The translations under genes were made by a program, and so were the position numbers. From contig NZ_VZQQ01000007.1 in the NCBI RefSeq assembly GCF_014397785.1, positions 62,001 to 126,000 on the forward strand: a stretch of 64,000 nucleotides of DNA, given 5' to 3'. The stretch comes from Paraburkholderia podalyriae (GTDB taxonomy: Bacteria; Pseudomonadota; Gammaproteobacteria; Burkholderiales; Burkholderiaceae). The notes under the pieces are model-generated. The model was not told where the DNA came from, made no database searches, and saw only the letters and a list, made by a program, of their open reading frames with translations. Each line of letters starts with the position of its first letter. Position 1 is the first letter of the stretch. This document shows positions 1 to 8,564 of this stretch, one piece after another.

Positions 1-821
1 TGACCGTCGTGATTCTGATGCGGCATATCGATCTGTCGGTCGGCTCGACGGTGGGTGTCAGCGCATACGCGGTGGGGAGCCTGTACGTTGCGTTTCCGCA
101 TATGCCGGTGCTCGTCGCGCTGGCCGCGGGGCTCGCGATCGGGCTCGTCGCGGGCGGCATCAATGCGTTGCTGGTCGCGGTGGGGCGCGTGCCGTCGCTG
201 GTCGCGACGCTGTCGACGCTGTATATCTTTCGTGGGGCCGATTACGCGTGGGTGCACGGCGGCCAGATCAACGCGACCAGCCTGCCCGACGCGTACTCGC
301 GGCTCGCGACCGGCACGCTGCTCGGCATCCCGACGCTCGCGCTGATCGCGATCGTCGTACTTGCCGGCCTGTCGGTGTATCTGAAGCAGTTTCGCGGCGG
401 TCGCGAGCACTACGCGATCGGCTCGAATCCAGAGGCCGCGCGGCTCGCGGGCGTGAACGTCGAGCGGCGCGTGATGTCGGGCTTTCTGCTGTCCGGCGCG
501 ATTGCGGGCTTTGCCGGCGCATTGTGGCTCGCGCGCTTCGGCACCGTCGATGCCAGCACCGCGAAGGGCATCGAATTGCAGGTCGTCGCGGCGGCGGTGG
601 TCGGCAGTGTCGCGATTACGGGCGGCGTCGGCACGATCCTCGGCGCGACGCTCGGTGCGCTCGTGCTCGGCGTGATCAGCATCGCGCTCGTCGTGCTGCA
701 CGTGTCGCCGTTCTGGGAGCAGGCGATCCAGGGCGCGCTGATCGTTGCCGCGATCGCCGCCGATACGCTGCTGGCCCGCTCCGTCGCCAAACGCATGATG
801 AGGAAACGCGATCATGGCTAA
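1..821 (+). CDS. rhaP: Rhamnose-type sugar ABC transporter permease, 5' end cut by window
   Basis: Inner-membrane permease of a carbohydrate ABC importer (BPD_transp_2, RbsC/RhaP family). The open frame runs into the left edge with codons in phase at base 3, so the true start lies outside the window. About 272 residues are visible, mostly alternating hydrophobic helices. The cytoplasmic loop that contacts the ATPase is recognisable at YAIGSNPEAARLAGVNV. The stop overlaps the next permease start by 8 bp, so the two are translationally coupled. Rhamnose specificity is inferred from the RhaS-type binding protein two genes downstream; the ATPase would lie to the left. The family call is firm, the sugar less so. 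Confidence 0.85.
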   Translation, partial: TVVILMRHIDLSVGSTVGVSAYAVGSLYVAFPHMPVLVALAAGLAIGLVAGGINALLVAVGRVPSLVATLSTLYIFRGADYAWVHGGQINATSLPDAYSRLATGTLLGIPTLALIAIVVLAGLSVYLKQFRGGREHYAIGSNPEAARLAGVNVERRVMSGFLLSGAIAGFAGALWLARFGTVDASTAKGIELQVVAAAVVGSVAITGGVGTILGATLGALVLGVISIALVVLHVSPFWEQAIQGALIVAAIAADTLLARSVAKRMMRKRDHG

Positions 822-1845
822 ACCCGATTCCGCGCTGCTCACGCGCAAGCGCGAAACGCCGCTGCAATGGGAAGTGTTGCTGGTGATCGTGCTGATCGCG
901 TCGCTGGTGCTGGGGCGCTGGCTGTCGCCGGTGTTTCTGAGCGGCGCGAACCTGAGCAACGTGCTCGCCGATCTGACCGAGATCGCGCTGATGGCGCTGC
1001 CGATGACGCTGATCATCGTCGCCGCCGAAATCGATCTGTCGGTCGCGTCGGTGCTGGGCGCATCGAGCGCGTTGATGGGCGTGCTGTGGCACATGGGCCT
1101 GCCGATGCCGGTCGTGATCGTTCTGGTTCTGGCTGCGGGCGCGTTGGCGGGTCTGCTGAACGGACTCGTGATCGTCAGGCTGAACCTGCCGTCGCTCGCG
1201 GTCACGATCGGTACGCTCGCGCTATTTCGCGGTCTCGCGTATGTGCTGCTCGGCGATCAGGCGGTCGCGGATTTTCCGGCCGCTTATACGGCGTTCGGCA
1301 TGAACACGCTCGGGCCCACGTTCATTCCGTTGCCGTTCGTCATCGTGATCGTCGCCGCCGTGCTATTCACCGTGTTGCTGCAAGCCACCGCGTTCGGCCG
1401 CAGCCTGTATGCGATCGGCGCGAATCCGACCGCCGCCGCGTTCTCCGGCATCGAGGTCGCGAAGATCCGCTTGCGCCTGTTCGTGCTGTCGGGTCTCGTC
1501 AGCGCGCTCGCCGGCATCGTCTATACGTTGCGTTTCACGAGTGCGCGCGGCGATAACGGCGAAGGCTTCGAGCTGTCGGTGATCGCGGCGGTGCTGTTCG
1601 GTGGCGTCAGCATTTTCGGCGGACGCGGCTCGATGGTCGGCGTGCTGTTGTCGCTGCTGATCATCGGCGTGCTGAAGAACGCGTTGACGCTCGACGACGT
1701 ATCGAGCGAAACGCTGACCATCGTGACCGGCGTGCTGCTGCTCGCGTCGGTGCTGATCCCGAACCTCGTCGCGCGCTGGCGTGCGGCGCGCGACCGGCGT
1801 TTCATCGCGAAGTCCGCCGCCGCGTCTTCTTCATCCCCGACCTAG
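814..1845 (+). CDS. rhaQ: Rhamnose-type sugar ABC transporter permease (second subunit)
   Basis: A 343-aa inner-membrane permease of the RbsC/RhaQ family, partner of the preceding permease in a heterodimeric channel. It has about eight or more hydrophobic segments. The ATPase-contact loop YAIGANPTAAAFSGIEVAK lies near residues 195-213, matching the loop in the first permease. The start overlaps the upstream stop by 8 bp, and a 39-bp gap with a good ribosome binding site separates it from the binding-protein gene. Rhamnose as substrate is inferred from that neighbour. A Ser/Ala-rich tail (residues 334-343) follows the last helix. Confidence 0.85.
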   Translation: MAKPDSALLTRKRETPLQWEVLLVIVLIASLVLGRWLSPVFLSGANLSNVLADLTEIALMALPMTLIIVAAEIDLSVASVLGASSALMGVLWHMGLPMPVVIVLVLAAGALAGLLNGLVIVRLNLPSLAVTIGTLALFRGLAYVLLGDQAVADFPAAYTAFGMNTLGPTFIPLPFVIVIVAAVLFTVLLQATAFGRSLYAIGANPTAAAFSGIEVAKIRLRLFVLSGLVSALAGIVYTLRFTSARGDNGEGFELSVIAAVLFGGVSIFGGRGSMVGVLLSLLIIGVLKNALTLDDVSSETLTIVTGVLLLASVLIPNLVARWRAARDRRFIAKSAAASSSSPT

Positions 1846-1884
1846 CTTCCCCTTTCTATCCAACAACAACGCAGGAGACACTTC

Positions 1885-2895
1885 ATGTTCAAACCTCTAC
1901 GTCACACCGGTATGGCTGCGCTCTGCGCCGCGTTGCTCGCGATCAGCTGCGGCGGCGCGTTCGCCGCGGACCTGAAAAGCGGGCTGAAGATCGCGTTCGT
2001 GCCGAAGCAGATCAACAACCCGTACGAAGTGATCGCCGACGACGGCGGCCTCGCCGCGATCAAGGAATTCGGCGGCGTCGGCAAGGCGGTCGGGCCGTCG
2101 GATGCGGGCGCGTCGTCGCAAGTGTCGTACATCAACACGCTGATCACGCAGCGCCAGGACGCGATCGTGATTGCCGCCAACGATGCGAACGCGGTGGTGC
2201 CCTATCTGAAGAAGGCGATGGGCCAGGGCATCAAGGTCGTTACGTTCGACTCCGATACCGCGCCGGAAGGCCGCCAGCTGTTCGTCAATCAGGCGAACGC
2301 GGAGGGCATCGGCCGCGGCCAGGTGCAACTGGTGGCGAAGCTGATGGGCGGCGAGGGCGAGTTCGCGATCCTGTCGGCGACGCCGAACGCGACGAACCAG
2401 AACACGTGGATCAAGTGGATGCAGGAGGAGCTGAAGAAACCGGAGTACTCGAAGATCAAACTCGTCAAGATCGCGTACGGCAACGACGACGATCAGAAGT
2501 CCTTCGTCGAAACCCAGGGTTTGCTGCAGGCGTATCCGAACCTGAAGGCGATCGTCGCGCCGACGACGGTCGGCATCGCGGCGGCGGCGCGCTATATCTC
2601 GTCGTCATCGAGCAAGGGCAAGGTCGCGGTGACGGGGCTCGGCACGCCGAACCAGATGCGCGCGTTCGTGAAGAACGGCACCGTGACCGCATTCCAGTTG
2701 TGGGATCCGAACGAGCTCGGCTATCTCGCCGCGTACGCGGCGGCGTCGCTCGCGTCGGGCAAGATCACGGGTAAGGAGGGCGAAACGTTCGACGCCGGCA
2801 AGCTCGGCAAGCGCACGATCGGCGCGCAAGGCGAGATCATTCTCGGACCGCCGACCACGTTCGATGCGAGCAATATCGACAAATACAACTTCTAG
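1885..2895 (+). CDS. rhaS: Rhamnose ABC transporter substrate-binding protein
   Basis: Periplasmic sugar-binding protein (peripla_BP_4, RhaS type) of 336 aa, delivering sugar to the two permeases just upstream. A signal peptide covers about residues 1-27, with cleavage likely after AFA. The body resembles known rhizobial RhaS proteins: an ANDANAVVPYLKKAM stretch after the first lobe, SATPNATNQNTWI in the hinge region, and a VTGLGTPNQMRAFVKNG to LWDPNELGY block in the second lobe. AGGAG sits at good distance before the ATG. The gene is the last of the operon and is convergent with the NasS gene. Ribose or another deoxy-sugar cannot be excluded from sequence alone. Confidence 0.82.
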   Translation: MFKPLRHTGMAALCAALLAISCGGAFAADLKSGLKIAFVPKQINNPYEVIADDGGLAAIKEFGGVGKAVGPSDAGASSQVSYINTLITQRQDAIVIAANDANAVVPYLKKAMGQGIKVVTFDSDTAPEGRQLFVNQANAEGIGRGQVQLVAKLMGGEGEFAILSATPNATNQNTWIKWMQEELKKPEYSKIKLVKIAYGNDDDQKSFVETQGLLQAYPNLKAIVAPTTVGIAAAARYISSSSSKGKVAVTGLGTPNQMRAFVKNGTVTAFQLWDPNELGYLAAYAAASLASGKITGKEGETFDAGKLGKRTIGAQGEIILGPPTTFDASNIDKYNF

Positions 2896-2919
2896 CGCGA
2901 GCTCGAGCGGCAACGCAGG

Positions 2920-2955
2920 CTGTCCGCATCAGCGCCGCTGGCGGCGCGCGGACAG
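2920..2955. terminator. GC-rich hairpin between convergent rhaS and nasS
   Basis: Nested inverted repeats: outer arms CTGTCCGC (2920-2927) and GCGGACAG (2948-2955), inner arms GCGCCGC (2932-2938) and GCGGCGC (2941-2947), with a 4-nt bulge on one side. It lies between two convergent genes, as expected for a shared terminator, but no T-run follows on either strand. Confidence 0.5.
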
Positions 2956-2991
2956 TCGGCACATCGCCGTGAGCTTTCGCGTGCGGTCCGC

Positions 2992-4155
2992 TTAGCGGCG
3001 GATCGCAAAACGCCGCGCATAAGCGGCGGATGGCGAGCCGCTTCCCCACACTTCGCCATCGATCAATTCGCGTGTCACATCCTCGCGCGGCACCGCCACG
3101 TTCACGCGCGCGGCAGCCTCGCGATACAGCTGTGTCTGGTTGATGCTCGCGGCGATCGCTTCGTAATCGTTGCGCGCATCGACGATTCCCCAGCGCTCGA
3201 ACTGCGTGAAGAACCACGCGCCTTCGAATGGATGCGGATAGTTGACCGCGCCGTCGTCGAAGAAACGCATCGGCAGGCGGCGTGGGTTCACCGGGTCGAG
3301 CGGGTCGCCGAGCCGCGCGGCGATCAGCGTCTCGTCGATACCGATGTAATCGGGCCGCGCGAGCCAGCGCGCGATCTCGTCGCGATGTCCGGCACCATCG
3401 AGCCAGCGGCACGCTTCGAGCATGGTCTGCACGAGCGCGCGCGTCGTGCGCGGATGCGCGTCGACGAAATCGCGTCGGCAGGCGAGCACCTTGTCGGGAT
3501 GCTCGGGCCATATCTCGCTCGAATCAGCGATCGTTCTGCCGACGCCATGCGCCTCGGCCATCGCATTCCACGGCTCGCCGACGCACAGGCCGTCGAGCCG
3601 GTCTTCGGCGAGCGCGGCGACCATCTGCGGCGGCGGAATCGCGACGCTGTCGATGTCGCGCAACGGGTCGACGCCTTGCGCCGCGAGCCAGTAGTACAGC
3701 CACATCGCGTGCGTGCCGGTGGGGAAGGTGTGCGCGAACACCGGCTTGCGACCGAGCGTCGCGAGCGCCTCGCGTAAGGTGCCACCCGAGGTGCGGTGCT
3801 TCGCGAGCGCATCGGCGAGCCGATTCGACAGCGTGATCGCCTGGCCGTTGCGGTTCAGTACCATCAGCACGGCCATGTCGGTGCGCGGGCCGCCGAGGCC
3901 GAGCTGCACGCCGTACACGAGGCCGTAGAGCGTGTGCGCGGCATCGAGATCGCCCGATAGCAGCTTGTCACGCACGGCGGCCCACGATGGCTGACGGCAC
4001 AGTTCGAGCGTCAGTCCATGCGCGTGGCCGAACTCGAGCAGCTTTGCGGCGATCAGCGGCGCCGCGTCGGACAACGCGACGAAGCCGAGCCGCAGATGGG
4101 TCTTTTCAGGCGGCCCCGCAAAGGGCGCCGCGGTGACGGGAGTGGCTGGATTCAT
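2992..4155 (-). CDS. nasS: NasS-like nitrate/nitrite sensor (CmpA/NrtA family)
   Basis: A 387-aa protein of the NrtA/CmpA nitrate-binding family. It has no signal peptide (it starts MNPATPVTAAPFAG and goes straight into the binding fold), which fits a cytoplasmic NasS sensor better than a periplasmic transporter component. Family features include FAHTFPTGTHAMWLYYWLA and LCVGEPWNAMAEAHGVG. It lies 7 bp downstream of an ANTAR regulator on the same strand. In known NasS/NasT systems, NasS holds NasT inactive until nitrate or nitrite binds, and freed NasT prevents termination in nitrate-assimilation leaders. No nitrate reductase or transporter genes are in view. Confidence 0.75.
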   Translation of the reverse strand: MNPATPVTAAPFAGPPEKTHLRLGFVALSDAAPLIAAKLLEFGHAHGLTLELCRQPSWAAVRDKLLSGDLDAAHTLYGLVYGVQLGLGGPRTDMAVLMVLNRNGQAITLSNRLADALAKHRTSGGTLREALATLGRKPVFAHTFPTGTHAMWLYYWLAAQGVDPLRDIDSVAIPPPQMVAALAEDRLDGLCVGEPWNAMAEAHGVGRTIADSSEIWPEHPDKVLACRRDFVDAHPRTTRALVQTMLEACRWLDGAGHRDEIARWLARPDYIGIDETLIAARLGDPLDPVNPRRLPMRFFDDGAVNYPHPFEGAWFFTQFERWGIVDARNDYEAIAASINQTQLYREAAARVNVAVPREDVTRELIDGEVWGSGSPSAAYARRFAIRR

Positions 4156-4162
4156 GAGCGCA

Positions 4163-4738
4163 TCATTTGAGCGAGCCGGCCGACGCGACGACCTCGCGCG
4201 CGACCTCGGCGAGTTTGACGCCCTGGTTCATCGCGCGTTTGCGCAGACTCGCGTAGGCGGCCGGCTCGGTGAGTTTCTGCTGATCCATCAGCAGGCGTTT
4301 CGCGCGATCGATCAGCTTGCGCTCGGCCAGTTCGTTTTCGGCCTGCGCGAGCCGCTCGCGCAATTGCGACTCCTGCGCGAAACGTGCGAGCGCGACTTCG
4401 AGAATCGGCGCAAGCCGTTCCGTCGCGAGGCCTTCGACCAGATACGCGGTGACGCCGGCGTTGACCGCTTCGCGGATCAATTGCTGGTTCGCGTCGTGGC
4501 TGAACATCAGCACAGGGCGCGGCGCGGTCGCGTGCATCACGGCGAGCTGTTCGAGCGTATCGCGCGACGGCGACTCCGTATCGATGATGATGACGTCGGG
4601 CCGCTCGTCCTGCACCGCGCGATGCAGCGCCTGCGGCGATGCGGTGCCCGCGAGCATCTCGCAACCTGACAGGGCGAGCGCGTCGCGCAGATCGCCGATG
4701 GGTTTGTCGGTGTCGGTGACAAGAAGAACACGCAGCAT
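4163..4738 (-). CDS. nasT: NasT-like ANTAR-domain response regulator/antiterminator
   Basis: A 191-aa protein with an N-terminal receiver-like domain (about 1-118) and a C-terminal ANTAR RNA-binding domain (about 125-180, LIDRAKRLLMDQQKL then EPAAYASLRKRAM). ANTAR proteins bind paired hairpins in nascent RNA and block terminators. The start is set at the ATG opening MLRVLLVTD, where the receiver fold begins; an in-frame TTG at 4777 would add 13 residues. The phospho-acceptor candidate is the Asp in VIIIDTES, but the usual acidic cluster is weak, so control is probably by binding NasS rather than by phosphorylation. Confidence 0.8.
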   Translation of the reverse strand: MLRVLLVTDTDKPIGDLRDALALSGCEMLAGTASPQALHRAVQDERPDVIIIDTESPSRDTLEQLAVMHATAPRPVLMFSHDANQQLIREAVNAGVTAYLVEGLATERLAPILEVALARFAQESQLRERLAQAENELAERKLIDRAKRLLMDQQKLTEPAAYASLRKRAMNQGVKLAEVAREVVASAGSLK

Positions 4739-5315
4739 GGAGTCGGTGGAAAGGACAACTGACTCCTGATAAAGCAATAGCTATGCCAGTCCCAGTGCGG
4801 CGGGGCTTGGCGAGGCTTGTCGGAGGTTGCGCGCGCGAATGGCGCGGACTGATCGGGCTTATTGCGGGCGATGGCTGCGAATCATCGACGAAAGCGGCAA
4901 TGTGGTCCCGCGGTTCGCGCTGCACCGGCGCGGGGCATGCAAGACCGCAGACGCCCGATGCACCGAAGCGGCGCATCGCGTGCGCCGCGGCCGATGCCTC
5001 AAAGCCAGCGCGAATCACTGCGCGGCGAAAACAGCAACGTCAGCGCCATCATCGCGGCGATGCAGCCGGCGAGGAGCGGGTGGTCGAACACAGGTGCGCA
5101 AAAGCGCGGGTGGGGAGGATTTGGGGTGTTTGGGCGGTCGGGGAAGACGCCGATTTCGCGCGCTGACACGGCGAGGCTGACGGACCGGCTTGATGCGGAA
5201 AGCGTAGTCGGGAGGTATTGCGCGAGTCTGAGGGCCTCGCGCTTACGCCTGTAGTTCGGGCGGCCTGCCCGCGTCACCTGCACGAGGGTACGCGGCGCGG
5301 CGCCGTTACCGCTGC
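4739..5315. other. Intergenic region without a supported gene
   Basis: About 580 bp between the nasT start and the 3' end of infA. Several GC-driven open frames cross it, but none has a convincing ribosome binding site or a recognisable product. One minus-strand frame (4999-5283) ends in a hydrophobic stretch but looks accidental. No terminator with a T-run was seen. Confidence 0.5.
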
Positions 5316-5594
5316 TTACCTCCGCCGCGCCCCATGCTGCGCCGGCCGTGGCGCACCGCCACCGCTCGAACGCTCGTCCTTGTGGCGGAAATTGATCCGC
5401 CCCTTGGTCAGGTCGTAGACCGACAATTCGAGCGTTACGCGATCCCCCGCGAGAATACGGATATGGTTCTTGCGCATGCGTCCGGACGCATAAGCGCCGA
5501 CCACCACGCCGTTGTCGAGCGTCACGCGGTAGCGGCTGTCCGGAAGCACTTCGTCGACGATACCGTCAAGTTCAATCAGTTCTTCTTTCGCCAT
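5316..5594 (-). CDS. infA: Translation initiation factor IF-1 (tailed paralogue)
   Basis: A 92-aa S1/OB-fold initiation factor that binds the 30S A site. The core matches IF-1: [19 protein letters not shown], the [15 protein letters not shown] segment, and [15 protein letters not shown]-1 is usually about 72 aa; here some 18 residues follow, Gly/Arg-rich and basic ([17 protein letters not shown]). The ATG at 5594 is chosen because AGGAG lies just upstream and MAKEE is the family N-terminus. Betaproteobacteria commonly carry a second infA outside the ribosomal operon, and this is probably that copy since no ribosomal protein genes are near. Confidence 0.93.
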   Translation of the reverse strand: MAKEELIELDGIVDEVLPDSRYRVTLDNGVVVGAYASGRMRKNHIRILAGDRVTLELSVYDLTKGRINFRHKDERSSGGGAPRPAQHGARRR

Positions 5595-5730
5595 GCATAA
5601 CTCCTGGTCGATGGGATAAAGGGGAAATCGGCCGCGGGCCATTGCGAGCGGCGCGACTGTGGATTCGTTGAACAAGCAGCGGCGCCCGAAAGCACGCTGC
5701 GCGACATGAGTGACGCGCCGATGACGCCGC

Positions 5731-6012
5731 TCAAAGATCGGCGACCGATTGGCCGCTCACCTCGCCGTCGATCAGCCGTTCCGCATGCGCCATGCACGCG
5801 ATGCGCGCCTTGCCCATGCCGTCGAACGGAAACAGATACTGCAGGCGAAACACCCGGCCGTCGGCCGCCGGATTGGCGCCGACGCGGCAGATGCGCACCG
5901 ACGCGTCGTAGCCGGCGCCCGGATTGCGGGTCGGTTGCGCGCCCGCGGGGCGGCGCGGATAAACGAGCGGGTGAATTTCGTAACCCTTGTAGGTCTTGAT
6001 GGCTGGAATCAT
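5731..6012 (-). CDS. Small conserved-looking hypothetical protein
   Basis: A 93-aa protein I do not recognise by function. It starts [19 protein letters not shown] and ends with [20 protein letters not shown]. No signal peptide, membrane helix or metal motif is apparent; two cysteines occur (ASVRICR and RIACM). The start at 6012 is preferred over upstream in-frame codons because the coherent sequence begins there, and AGGAC lies upstream. It is on the same strand as the IF-1 gene, with a 136-bp gap. Composition and codon use look native. Confidence 0.6.
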   Translation of the reverse strand: MIPAIKTYKGYEIHPLVYPRRPAGAQPTRNPGAGYDASVRICRVGANPAADGRVFRLQYLFPFDGMGKARIACMAHAERLIDGEVSGQSVADL

Positions 6013-6721
6013 GAAAAATGTGTCCTGTATTGCGAGGTCCGCGCGCCGCGTGAATGGCGCCGCTTCTGAAAGCGCACCTTCGACGCGTTGCGACGAGAAC
6101 CGGCGACGCAGCACCGATGGGCGCGCCGCGACAAAATGGTTGGCACAGGCCTGCTAGACCTGGCGGGCTCAATGACAATGGCTCGAGCGGTCGCGCGAAA
6201 ACGCGGATTCGACCGAAACGCCGAAGCGGCGCGTCAATTCGCGCGCCGTACGCATGATGCTGAGCCGCTCGGTGTACTTCTCGCGACGGCGAATGCATGC
6301 GGCGCATTGCCGGAGTGACGGGACCGCCGATAAGCGGCGGTCGAACTGTCGGGGGTGGTGCGGAGATGCCGGTTTGAGACTGCCTGGTGCTGCCAGTGCT
6401 ATATGGGTGCGAGGTGCAACTATTGCAACATAATGCCTGAAATAGGACTGATTGGATAGTGCAAACTTCAGCGCGCGGCCAGAACGCCCGGCTGGCGGGG
6501 CTTCGCGGCGAACACGACGACTCTTTATCGCATGAAAAGAATGCGCTAGCGAGGTAGACGAAATTCCCTTCGGCGTTGATTCGCGGCGCCAGCGCGAGGC
6601 CGCTACAATGGCGGCTTCCTGAATTGCGGACCGAGCGCGCGCGCCGGCGTCCGCTGCGGGCGCCTCGCAGCGTCGTCATTCGCTAGCGCGCGCCGCCTTC
6701 ATCGAACCTCGCGTTTTTTCC
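6013..6721. other. Long intergenic region upstream of the YheO-like regulator
   Basis: About 700 bp with no supported gene on either strand. A TACAAT hexamer at 6605-6610 could be the -10 element of the downstream regulator, but no good -35 sits at proper spacing. The stretch around 6400-6480 is AT-richer than its surroundings. Long frames on the minus strand appear to be GC-driven noise. Confidence 0.4.
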
Positions 6722-7366
6722 ATGCGCAACCCGAACGTGTCTCCTGTCAAAGACTTGCTGCTGAAGCGCTACGCGCCGATCGCCGACGGCATCGCCGCGC
6801 TGCTCTATCCGTGCGCCGAAGTGGTGATTCACGACCTGCGCGATCAGACCGTCGCGTATCTGGTGAACAATCTGTCGCGGCTCGAGGTGGGTGCGCCGTC
6901 GGTGCTCGACGACGCGCACTTCGCGGCGCGCGGCCAGACCATCGGTCCCTACGAGAAACTGAACTGGGACGGCCGCCGCATGCGCTGCGTGAGCAACATC
7001 CTGTTCGACGACGACGGCAACCCCGCCGGCATGCTGTGCGTGAACTTCAACATCGCGGTGTTCGAGGACGTGCGCTCGACGCTCGATCTGTTCATCAAGG
7101 GCGGCACGATGACCGAGGCGGCCGCCGACGACCTGTTCCGCGACGACTGGCAGGACCGCATCAACACCTATCTGCACACGTGGTTGCGCGACCGGCAGAT
7201 CGGCATCAATGCGCTGACGCGCGAACACAAGCGTGAAATCGTCGAGGCGCTGCACGCGCAGGGCGCGTTTCGCGGCCGCAGCTCGGCCAACTACGTCGCC
7301 GCGGTGCTGACGATGGGCCGCGCCACCGTCTACAAGATCCTGAAGCAGATGAAAGAGGGCGGCTAA
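6722..7366 (+). CDS. YheO/DauR-like PAS-HTH transcriptional regulator
   Basis: A 214-aa regulator with an N-terminal YheO-type PAS-like sensor (about 12-125; includes CAEVVIHDLRDQTVAYLVNN and GMLCVNFNIAVFED) and a C-terminal helix-turn-helix (about 160-212; LTREHKREIVEALHAQ, then GRATVYKILKQMK). DauR, a member of this family in Pseudomonas, represses D-arginine catabolism, but no such genes are adjacent, so the ligand and targets are unknown. It is monocistronic or leads the small DUF1653 gene 58 bp downstream. Confidence 0.8.
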   Translation: MRNPNVSPVKDLLLKRYAPIADGIAALLYPCAEVVIHDLRDQTVAYLVNNLSRLEVGAPSVLDDAHFAARGQTIGPYEKLNWDGRRMRCVSNILFDDDGNPAGMLCVNFNIAVFEDVRSTLDLFIKGGTMTEAAADDLFRDDWQDRINTYLHTWLRDRQIGINALTREHKREIVEALHAQGAFRGRSSANYVAAVLTMGRATVYKILKQMKEGG

Positions 7367-7424
7367 TCTCGGGCGCGCCGCGCCTGCAAATGCTTCGATG
7401 CCGCCCAGAATGAGGACATACACG

Positions 7425-7652
7425 ATGCGCTACCGACACTACAAAGGCGGCATTTACGAACTGGTTTGCGAGGCCACGCTGGAATCGGATCAGACGGTCA
7501 CGATGATCGTCTACAAGGCGGCCAATGGTACGATCTGGACCCGTCCAGCGACGGTATTTTTCGAGCGGGTGGAGCACGAAGGCGTCGAGGTGCCGCGCTT
7601 TGCGCCGCTCGATGAGTTCAACAACGAGGCAGACGCGTCCCACGCGGGCTAA
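7425..7652 (+). CDS. DUF1653 family protein
   Basis: A 75-aa soluble protein. The N-terminal MRYRHYKGGIYELV followed by TVTMIVYKAANGTIWTRPA and VFFERVEHEG is typical of DUF1653, a small beta-rich family of unknown role. The ATG at 7425 is selected because GAGGA lies 9 nt upstream; an earlier in-frame start would add nine non-family residues. It lies 58 bp after the YheO-like regulator and 36 bp before a Pmp3-type membrane protein, all on the same strand. Confidence 0.8.
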   Translation: MRYRHYKGGIYELVCEATLESDQTVTMIVYKAANGTIWTRPATVFFERVEHEGVEVPRFAPLDEFNNEADASHAG

Positions 7653-7688
7653 CGTACGCTGCCGAAACCACAGGAACAGGAAAACCGA

Positions 7689-7883
7689 ATGCGTCTTTTG
7701 CTTGCCATCATTCTGCCGTGGTTGCAGTTTTTCACGATCGGCCGTCCGTTTGCGGGCATCATCTGCCTGCTTCTTCAGATCACGCTGATCGGCTGGGTGC
7801 CGGCGGCCATCTGGTCCGTGTATGCGCTGAGCCAGTACAACACGGACAAGAAAATCGCCCGAGCAATGGGCAACGGGCGCTAG
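7689..7883 (+). CDS. YqaE/Pmp3 family membrane protein
   Basis: A 64-aa inner-membrane protein with two hydrophobic helices: LLLAIILPWLQFFTIG (about 3-18) and the region around IICLLLQITLIGWVPAAIW (about 25-43). The pattern FTIGRPFAGIICLLLQ is typical of the Pmp3/UPF0057 family, small proteins linked to membrane potential and salt stress in plants and yeast. Bacterial members are mostly uncharacterised. AGGA lies before the ATG. The 36-bp distance to the DUF1653 gene suggests cotranscription. Confidence 0.85.
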   Translation: MRLLLAIILPWLQFFTIGRPFAGIICLLLQITLIGWVPAAIWSVYALSQYNTDKKIARAMGNGR

Positions 7884-7942
7884 GACGCGGCGCCGAAGCC
7901 GTCTGCGAGCGGGGCGCCTGGCCCTCTCGCTCGCGCTCCCAC

Positions 7943-8251
7943 TTACCGTGCCGGTATCACGACCGCATCCGGCACTTCGATCACCAGGTCGGTTTCCGCC
8001 ATCGCCACGCACGGCAGGATATAACCGTCCGCCTTTTCCTCGCGGCTCACGCCGGGCCATTCAATCGAGTAGCGCACCCGCCCGGATGTCACGCGGCACA
8101 GGCATGTTCGGCACGTGCCGTTGCGGCACGAACGCGGCAAACGCAGATTCGCGAACGCGGCGGCTTCGAGAATCGTCAGCGAATCGGGCGCTTCGAAGCT
8201 CTGGCCGAGAGGCTCGACGCGAACCACAGGCGGGCGGGTGGGGACGGACAT
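7943..8251 (-). CDS. [2Fe-2S] plant-type ferredoxin
   Basis: A 102-aa electron carrier. Cluster ligands are Cys42, Cys47, Cys50 and Cys81, arranged C-x4-C-x2-C-x30-C as in plant-type ferredoxins; an extra Cys52 lies beside the cluster. The ATG at 8251 is preferred because the ferredoxin fold begins with VVRVEPLGQSFEAP right after it, whereas the longer frame adds about 50 unrelated residues. No reductase or oxygenase partner is adjacent, so the redox partner is unknown. It is convergent with the Pmp3 gene. Confidence 0.88.
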   Translation of the reverse strand: MSVPTRPPVVRVEPLGQSFEAPDSLTILEAAAFANLRLPRSCRNGTCRTCLCRVTSGRVRYSIEWPGVSREEKADGYILPCVAMAETDLVIEVPDAVVIPAR

Positions 8252-8372
8252 CGTATTGATCAGTGGCTGGGTGCGCGACACTTTACACGGGATCGGATGC
8301 GGGCAAGACGAATCGCGAGCGAGCCTGAAATGCCCGTTCGACGAGTCGGATTCGCGCAGCAGAAAGTAAAAC

Positions 8373-8412
8373 TTGCACCTGGGCCGAACTCGTCTAAAGT
8401 GAATCAATTCAC
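8373..8412 (+). promoter_or_regulatory. Candidate sigma70 promoter with palindrome at the start point
   Basis: TTGCAC (8373-8378) and TAAAGT (8395-8400) are spaced by 16 bp. A palindrome GTGAATCAATTCAC (8399-8412; 6-bp arms, 2-bp centre) covers the expected transcription start, as for a repressor operator. It lies in the 313-bp divergent gap between the ferredoxin and DUF1488 genes and points toward the latter, which starts 150 bp further on. Confidence 0.4.
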
Positions 8413-8564
8413 CTCCGCGTGGCGCGAACTGACTATGCCGCGTTCAGGTGACGGCCCGCGTCGACTGCATTGGACAAGGAGGAAAGAGCGGCGGACGCGA
8501 CAGCAAGCAATCAGCGCGCCCATTACCCGAGCGCATCGTGCGCGCACTCTTCCAGGTGACTCCC

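Noticed and set aside
4999..5283. Minus-strand frame of 94 codons with a hydrophobic end
   Set aside because: No ribosome binding site, low-complexity Arg/Pro-rich N-terminus and no family match; likely GC-driven.
5576..6679. Long minus-strand frame across the gap before the YheO-like gene
   Set aside because: It runs through two real small genes in another frame and has no protein-like composition.
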